Part shown: positions 57,421-64,000 of the stretch, piece by piece
Layout: each line of letters starts with the position of its first letter
Position numbering within the stretch: the stretch's first letter is position 1
NCBI RefSeq assembly: GCF_050947875.1
Contig: NC_134569.1
Span: 34,082,777 to 34,146,776 of the forward strand
Length of the DNA: 64,000 bases
Direction of reading: 5' to 3'
Origin: Dermacentor variabilis
Lineage: Eukaryota; Arthropoda; Arachnida; Ixodida; Ixodidae
Made by a program: the position numbers and the translations under genes
The notes under the pieces: model-generated
Database searches by the model: none
Told to the model about the DNA's origin: nothing
What the model saw: only the letters and a program-made list of their open reading frames with translations

Positions 57421-59144
57421 CTGCTTACAAACTTTATACCACAGTTTATCTTTATGTGCTTTTTAGGGACCTTTCACGATGACTCAGTAAATCAAGACGC
57501 ATATTGTTCGGGCGAAAATGCAGGTCCAATTCTGAGGCTAAAATGAGAAGCAGCGACCGTCTTGCAACGTCTCTGACTATGCTCTGTTCTTTTATTTATT
57601 GCTGCTATTGTTTATTCAGCATTGAAGTTATAGAGAAATATACTGCTTACGAAATATAAACGCGCCAAGAAGGAAAACAGATTCATTGAAACATAAAAGC
57701 TAAAAGCTTAAATATCAAATTGAGAGAATCGCATGAATGTGCATTGCATTAGACCTTTGGCAGCTTAAGGGGAAAAATATCAGTCTTAACTCTCGCCTTT
57801 TATTCTGTAAACCAACTTTACGAACAACAGAATATTTTTAAAAATGAGTTTAAACTGCAATCATTGTGTTTTCACCGCTTTGAGATATTTTTATCTTGCT
57901 GATAGCTGCCATGAATTCTATCTCTTAGTGAAACAAGGGACTTACGTAGTACGTATGTCTGATCGCAACGCAAGATTCTCATCGGCGTATGTACAAAGTA
58001 GTGCATAACTGCAGAAACATTTATAGCTGCTGTCTTCATGGGCTAAACAATGTTAATTTCCTTTCCAAGTTTATGAAAGCTAAAACATCTTTCACGATTG
58101 AAAGTGTATATATTAGAAATTGTAAATATTCTGACTTTCGTACATCCTAAGGACAAGAAAAGTTGTTGAAAATGTACCAGACAACAAATTATGAAACTAG
58201 CAAGAACGAACAACTGAAAAGAATACTTAAAAGCCTAATATTAAGGTTGTTAAGCCGAAAGTAGCCGCCACTGGGGACTAAATACACTACAAATTGTACA
58301 GCTCGCTCAGACATTTTCCTTTTTCTAATGCCTGTATTTTGAATCATTAGTGTTCAAGCAAATCGACGAACAAGAATAGAAGATCCTGTACGCGACACAG
58401 GAGTTTTAAGCGAGAACGATGCGATCCGCGCCAAGCCCTGAAAACATTGAGTGAAGTAAAAAAAATAAATAAAAAGAACTGAAGCACTAGACAATTTGCC
58501 TGTCTCAGTTTAATTGCTTCGTCTAATGACTTCTCTTATAGTCCAATGCATCGGAACGCCTTTTCTATATACGCCCTTCCACGAAAATGCATATAATTGC
58601 CCATAACTTCCTTTTTGCATCGAAGACTGCCGAGAGCACACGTTTCCGTCTGCATTCTGCACACTTTAAGCTTCTTTAACTGCATATTAAAATTTTGAAG
58701 CTCCTTCGAATTTTCTTTTGATATATGAAGGAATGAAAAAAAAAACATTATTGAGGTGGATCTCGGATGGCAGTATTCCAGCACAGCTTACTAATGTGTG
58801 CATGCGTGTGTATGCCTGCGCGTGTGAGCGTGTGTATGAGGGTGGGGTGGGGGAGGTTGGTGCGCATGTGCATGTTCATTAACTTCGCAACCAAACAAAT
58901 TCTAAATATATAAACACAAGGGTTGGTTCGTTAACTAAGAAAACATTGTTGTGGTTGTATGCATTTTATAGCTGCACTGACATATATATATATATGTACG
59001 TACATATGACAAAGCCTTGTCGCCTATAGCAACGTTCACCTTCATGCTCTACATCCGCCACCAAAGCCGTGAGTGATGGCGTTGGCAGACACCGCCAAGG
59101 CTAACTATAGCAGACCAATAAACACCCAACAAAGTGGACGGGAA
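57421..59144. other. No gene recognised
   Basis: AT-rich, with short frames lacking domains and a TG/CG-rich stretch near 58795-58870. Confidence 0.45.
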
Positions 59145-59280
59145 AACGACGTCGTGGTAGTTCAATTCGGATGAGCATCGCACTTGTGACACAAAGACGT
59201 GGGTTTGTATCCCATTTGCGACCTGTTGATTTCTGACTCGTTTCCATTTTCTTCGATATATAATTGCCCGAAAAAAGCGG
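59145..59280 (+). repeat. Third type of tRNA-derived SINE
   Basis: 59150-59221 reads as a tRNA-like head: ggtagttcaattcggatgag (A box region), gcatcgcac, and gtgggtttgtatcccat (B box and T arm). A body with ttctgactcgtttccatttt follows. The head differs from both other SINE types here (probably a different parental tRNA). The copy is diverged and its end unclear. Confidence 0.62.
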
Positions 59281-59857
59281 CGTCTGGTCCAGAGAGCCAA
59301 AAAATGTCATCATCAGGAATGGCTCGTATCTCCGTGCTATGACTGAATGAAGGAACGAACGAAAGAAAAAACGAAGAAGAAAAAGGAAAGAATTAAGAAG
59401 CAACGAAAGAACAAAGAAAGCAAGAAAGAAAGAAAAAAGAAAGAAAGAACGGAAGTACCTTTAGGTAGTTCATTAGGGGATCTCATGTGTCACTGAGGAG
59501 AGAGAGAGAACTAAACTTTGTTCGAGGTGTAAATTAGCTCCTCAAAGTCACACTACTAATTTGTGCCGTTGAGAAGGTCGACCTACAGCACCATACGTTT
59601 ACTCTACACTGCGGATCGTTATGTCATGCAAGAAGTCTGACCCTTCCAATCATGTTACTTAATACACTGTCATGAGTCAGCAGGCCTTCGCCTTCACGTG
59701 TTACAGCAGCGTAACACGCTCTCGAACTTTCTTTTTGCCTCCTTGCTTGCCTTGCCATTGCGTGTTGGCTTCATATGGTTGTGACTTACGAAAACCGGGC
59801 CACTCAGACCCCCTTTTCGGTGTTCATGCACACATGCACACATACATTGGCAAAATA

Positions 59858-59862
<5 letters not shown>
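59281..59862. other. No gene recognised
   Basis: Contains an A/G-rich low-complexity stretch (59350-59450, gaaagaaaga-like) and a short GA run near 59500. Confidence 0.5.

Positions 59863-59896
<34 letters not shown>
59863..59896 (+). repeat. (TA)n microsatellite
   Basis: About sixteen TA units. Confidence 0.93.
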
Positions 59897-59897
<1 letters not shown>

Positions 59898-60065
59898 CGG
59901 CAATAAACTTAATTCATCGAAATAACAGAAAGCATAATGGTGTTTGCGAGTGCGACTGTCTTTTGGTAAAGGCAAGTCGAATTGTCTACTCGCCGCACGT
60001 GTTCCGAAACATACCGTTAGATCACCTGAGAAAACTGAATAGACTCTTTTTAATTTCGCAGAACT

Positions 60066-60350
60066 CTAGAGAGAGAGAGAAAGAGAGAGAGTAATATAGG
60101 AAGGCAGGGATGTTAACCAGTCAATAGTCTGGTTGGCTACCCTACGCTGGGGGAAGGGAGAAGGGGAAGCGAGAGAAGGGAGAGAGAAGGTGTAGATACG
60201 TGTACGGACAGCACTTGAGTTAAAGAAGCTCGCGCAAACGAGAAGTTCTGACAAAGCATAAAAGTGCCTTCACTCGGTCGGGACGGTGCTCTAGTAACGT
60301 CTGTTCACTCAGAGGACGATCATCTAATTTTCTCAGTGTGTTGCTAGAGC
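60066..60350 (-). pseudogene. I-type LINE 3' end, 5'-truncated
   Basis: Minus strand: LRKLDDRPLSEQTLLEHRPDR near 60340-60275, VKALLCFVRTSRLREL and a stop near 60222, then a 3' UTR with the shared motif (ggttaacatccctgcc on the sense strand, 60096-60111) and a CT-rich tail (GA repeats at 60068-60090). It is closest to the 36.9-kb copy. The flanks share only ctagag, too short to call a duplication. Confidence 0.85.
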
Positions 60351-62886
60351 CTACAAATACACTGGGCGGCTTTTGTGTGCGCGCGTGTGCGTGTGTACAT
60401 GGGTGTGCATGTGTATTTCAAGTAGCCATGGAGACTGGGATTCAGCGTTGATACCGGCAAATAGCGCAGTGCCTTGTCGCATCAAGAGAAATCGGTACAC
60501 CGAAAATGTTCAACCTTCTAAGCAGAGCCCTCAATGACGCGTAGTCATTTCTACAGAAAAAAACCCTTCGTGCCGTGTCTTAGACTAAGACGCAGACGAT
60601 ACCGAACCATCACCTAGCTCGCCTGTCGTAGTAAAGTCAGCAGCCCGTACTAGGCGGAGAGCCGAAAAGAACAGAGATCTTGGAGGAGGGAGGGAGAGGG
60701 CAGGGAGTTTGTAGATTTCACGGACCGCCACCCATTCCTGAAAGGCAATTCATCCTGTTTCGCTGATACGCAATGCAGAGAAAGAATGAGGAGGAGATTG
60801 GGTGGAAAGCGGAGTGAGAACAGGCGGTGCGAACATAAAATGCTCCTGCGAACTTGAGCTGCGTCTCCTCCTCAGCAGTTGGATATCTGCACCACCCCAC
60901 TTTTGAGCGGGAGAGTTAGAAAAAGGACGCAACAAAGGAGAATCAGTAGTCTCAAGGATGAAGACGAGAGAGCAACGGAATAAATGAAGGGCAGACGCGA
61001 ATGCGCGAAAAGCGCATTTCAGAGTGAAAGCTCCTTCAAGTGACGAAGAATCGGGAGTGAAAAAAAAGAAGGCAGAATGAGTGAGGCGAGGCTTGGGCGG
61101 AGCAAAGCTCGAAGAATAGAAAAAAAAAACAAAGGAGATGGAGGTGATACAGGAAGCTGGGAAGAAACGACGTACAAAGGGTTTCACGAAGACCGTCGGA
61201 TGCGCTTCCTGCTCGGCTGCTTTGAATTAATGAGCGCAGCTCAGACCGGAGCCCATACTTCAGCGCCCGCCGCGCAACCGTTTTCTAGGATGCAGCCAAG
61301 GAGCGAAGAGGGGAGAGCGTGCGCTATCGTCGCAAGACATTTGGATGGGTCATTACGCGACGGTATCGTGTCCGGTGCTCGCCGGCGCGTCACTCTCTCC
61401 TAGCGTCGCCTTCCATCCTTGTTTCGCGACCCGGTAAATAATAACACTCGCAAGCGACGTCTTCATTTCCGAAGTGGAAACTGAACGGCCTAAAAACAGT
61501 GGCGCGAAGGCTTCGTTCTGACGATTCGTGACCCGAGTCAGTGGGCCAGGGATTTTCGCTCGCGTGCTATAAGGACTGGTCGATACTTCCAATTCTCTAA
61601 AATTTTAGGAGAACGAAATGTACGCAGAGAACAGGCGAAAACCTTTCTGAAGTTAGGTTCAACGTTGCCTGACTTTTGTTATGGACTGGAGAGCCATTGT
61701 TAAGACAGCATGCTAAGTTCGCTTAATGCAAAGTTATCGTATTCAACTAGTCTATAAGACTTTACTTTGTTTGGGGGAGTGTTTGCTCGAAGAAAGTTTT
61801 GACTAAGGCCTCACAACTATCGACCACAACTCTTTCTTTTTTTTTTGTCATACAGTCGCCGGATTCGTATTCGTTTATTCTTGTCAGCCCGTGAATCTTC
61901 CTAAATCTACATACTTAAGAGGCCAGCATTTATTTCCATCATGCACGTTTTCTTATTTTGTGTGTTCGGTAATATTATTTCTTTTCTGCTCTGGAACGAT
62001 GCATTGACTCATAGGAAGGCTTTCGCTTATAGCAGTTACAACATTTCTGTAAGCATACTTAAGCAGGAACAAAAAGACACCCTCTATAATTTTTCATGAA
62101 TGACCACTACGTGTTGTTTTTGTCTTATGATCTACTAGTGGCATTGGCGCGCTAAGAGTTCACAAGCTTTATGCAAACTAAATGTATTTACAAAAGCAAA
62201 ATACGCCCGCTGTGCCACCCTTCGCATGCCTTCTCGTCTGTCTGAACTTATCTGCATGTTCCAGACCCCTGGGGCGGGGGGGGGGGGGGAGAAAGCCGAT
62301 TTTATTATTTAAAAAAGGGCAATAATGTTCTGGTGAGAGCTACGTAGTGGGGTGGCGCAGTAACGCGGCTTAACTTTTATAAAGGGGAAAGTCAAATGAT
62401 GCTGAATTGGGGAGATTCCATATGTGCACCATCACTGGTGAGATCTCGACATGGGCGGTGGGCAGGTGGTTGGGGGGGGGGCGGGGGGAGAAGGGGGCAG
62501 GCATGCACCTCCTGTGCAAATTTTGATCGCGCTCGCCATTATTATGATGGGGAGTCACAAAGCAAGGGGAAAGTTTCGAGGAGGCTTTGCCATGACTCAG
62601 ATGACTCAGTTTAGATTGTTGTAAGGGGCGTTTATCGAGTAATTTGTTCAACTAAAGCTTCCGTATGACGACCATGATGATCACTTGTTGTGGGAGGGAA
62701 AGGTGGACTATGTCCTGCGGAGAGAATCCTGTCGCTGTACAATAGCAGTGTTTAATGGTGCCAACCACATTAAAAGCTTGAAGGCCAAGCAAGCACATGC
62801 TCAACTCATATGACAATTTATAAATCGCGATTATGCATAAAAGTCACGGCATTTGGCATTGTGACAAATTATTTTCATGCTTGAGA
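60351..62886. other. No gene recognised
   Basis: 60375-60415 is TG/CG-rich simple sequence. 60600-61620 is GC-richer with overlapping frames (up to 145 codons, minus, 61187-60750) but no domain. Poly-G runs at 62274-62289 and 62472-62487 are possible G-quadruplex formers. Confidence 0.42.
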
Positions 62887-62975
62887 AAAAGCAAGGAAAC
62901 ACAATAGGAATTCGCACACAATTTTCTAGAGCAGTTAAAATTGTGTGTGAATCGCTATCGTGTTGCATTGTTTTT
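62887..62975. other. Long imperfect hairpin, precursor-like
   Basis: 62887-62925 pairs with 62937-62975 across an 11-base loop (62926-62936). Of 39 paired positions, five mismatch and two are G-U. The best part is tcgcacacaatttt against aaaattgtgtgtga. Size and small-bulge pattern resemble a microRNA precursor or a small fold-back element. I cannot tell which, and expression is unknown. Confidence 0.7.
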
Positions 62976-63855
62976 GTCACACGCCCTAATAGCTTGTCCC
63001 AATAGTATTGCTATGATTCACAAATTGGTGGGAACAGGCTTTCAGACATCAAAGCCTTGAACGCTGCCAGTCTCTCTCCCGGCTGCACCTTCAGTTTCTT
63101 ACCTACAAAATAAGAGGCAGATATCGATAGACGAGGAGTACATCAATAATGTAGCCGAAATTACATATATACATAGATGTGTCAACCAGAGTCCGGTAAG
63201 TTTCATGAGTGAAATAATGAGATGAATAGGTTAGCTATAGTTGGTAGTTGCACCCTTAGGAAAAGCGACGACAAAACAATAACAACAGACAAAAACAAGC
63301 ACTCACTTGCATTTGTCCGTTCTCCGTGTCCTCCCTGTCTAGCACATATATACATGCCCTGCTTGTTTAGATGAATGGACATCTCTGATTGTTGTTTCTT
63401 TAGTATGCCTTCATTTAATTTTTTTTTGTAAAACCGTTCCACAAGTACTACCTCGTACTAATGCGAGATGCCTCAGTCCGCTTTATGATTATGTAATAAT
63501 AATGAAAAGGAAATGCAATGGACGTAATCCTTACAAAGTGCCTTGGCCACAGGAACCACCGTGTCATGAAATAGCGAAGAGAAAGAACATGTCAGCGCTC
63601 TCCACACTCCATGCTCTTGTTTCTTCCTCGTATCTCCTAGATCCGCTTCAAAGAGCTGGTCAAGCAGACTCCAGACCAACAACGCGAGATTGAGTAGCGA
63701 CAAGTAACTGGTCACCGAGAGCGCTGGCTCACATCACAGACGCGAGGCCCTGCAGAGCCCAAGCCCGAGAGGCTGCAGATGCGCGTACAGAGCCACGTAC
63801 GGAGCAGTCGATACGCAGCGGGGCCTAACGCTGCCCCCTCGACCCACGTACTCAC
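62976..63855. other. No gene recognised
   Basis: Short frames only and no repeat that I can name. The last 150 bases become GC-rich toward the splice-donor-like site. Confidence 0.4.
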
Positions 63856-64000
63856 CTAACCCTCCCACTTCTCCCCGAGGCGCTGCAATACAATCAACGT
63901 CGGCGCCTGGGACGTGGCAGCCACAAATCTTTCTCTCGGTCGGTCGGGTGGGACGAGGAAACTTGTCTCCTCCTCCCGGTGGACTAGAGCGACGTAGACG
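63856..64000 (-). other. Possible non-coding first exon with splice donor
   Basis: On the minus strand the GC- and CpG-rich edge of the window ends at 63856 in ttag followed by gtgagtacg, a near-ideal splice donor. It has no ATG, so it could only be untranslated. The rest lies outside the window. This is a single motif match and may be chance. Confidence 0.2.

Noticed and set aside
60060..60360. Target duplication ctagag for the LINE fragment
   Set aside because: Six bases, partly overlapping the GA tail, is not distinguishable from chance.

Overview
This window looks like intergenic, repeat-dominated DNA from an arthropod nuclear genome, most likely a hard tick. The organism call is an inference. 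It rests on the types of non-LTR retrotransposon, the Ruka-like tRNA-derived SINEs, and the mixture of (GAT)n, (TAA)n and (TA)n microsatellites, all recalled as typical of ixodid genomes. I found no convincing host protein-coding gene, rRNA or functional tRNA gene, and no CRISPR array. Almost everything that can be named is a retroelement or a relic of one.

Layout. 60-660: relic of an I-type LINE reverse transcriptase (RT). 1.16-1.36 kb: tRNA-derived SINE. 5.4-6.3 kb: two near-identical Ruka-like SINEs, each with a perfect 13-bp target-site duplication (TSD). 7.6-8.15 kb: inverted composite of a second tRNA-headed repeat family. 8.40-13.69 kb (minus): the centrepiece, an apparently complete I-clade LINE with both ORFs open, a 12-bp TSD and a CT-repeat tail. 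16.8-18.4 kb (plus): decayed L2/CR1-type LINE. 26.15-32.5 kb (plus): a nearly full-length RTE element. It is split by a Ty3/Gypsy LTR element (28.416-31.693 kb, minus, 5-bp TSD), which itself contains a 5'-truncated copy of the I-clade LINE. 36.9-37.6 kb: another 5'-truncated I-type LINE with a 14-bp TSD. 37.9-38.1 kb: SINE. 44.0-46.7 kb: inverted tRNA-headed repeats followed by a minus-strand LINE cut in two by a plus-strand I-type LINE. 46.8-50.1 kb: two more I-type LINE 3' ends, one broken up by SINE and microsatellite sequence. 50.5-52.6 kb: minus-strand CR1/Jockey-like LINE. 54.95-57.1 kb: SINEs and an I-type LINE with an RNase H domain. 57.3-57.4 kb: hairpin motif resembling the terminal motif of Penelope-like elements. 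60.07-60.35 kb: last I-type LINE 3' end.

How the parts relate. The intact LINE encodes an RNA-binding ORF1 protein and an endonuclease/RT/RNase H ORF2 protein. Its relatives are scattered through the window as 3' fragments that share a terminal motif and a pyrimidine-rich tail, which is the pattern expected of target-primed reverse transcription. The SINEs encode no protein and must depend on such enzymes. The window is best read as a layered record of insertions, in which nesting gives relative ages.

Limits. Clade assignments come from motif recognition, not from alignment or a phylogeny. Two weak hints of host transcription are recorded with low confidence: a splice-acceptor-like site at 48.28 kb and a splice-donor-like site at the right edge.
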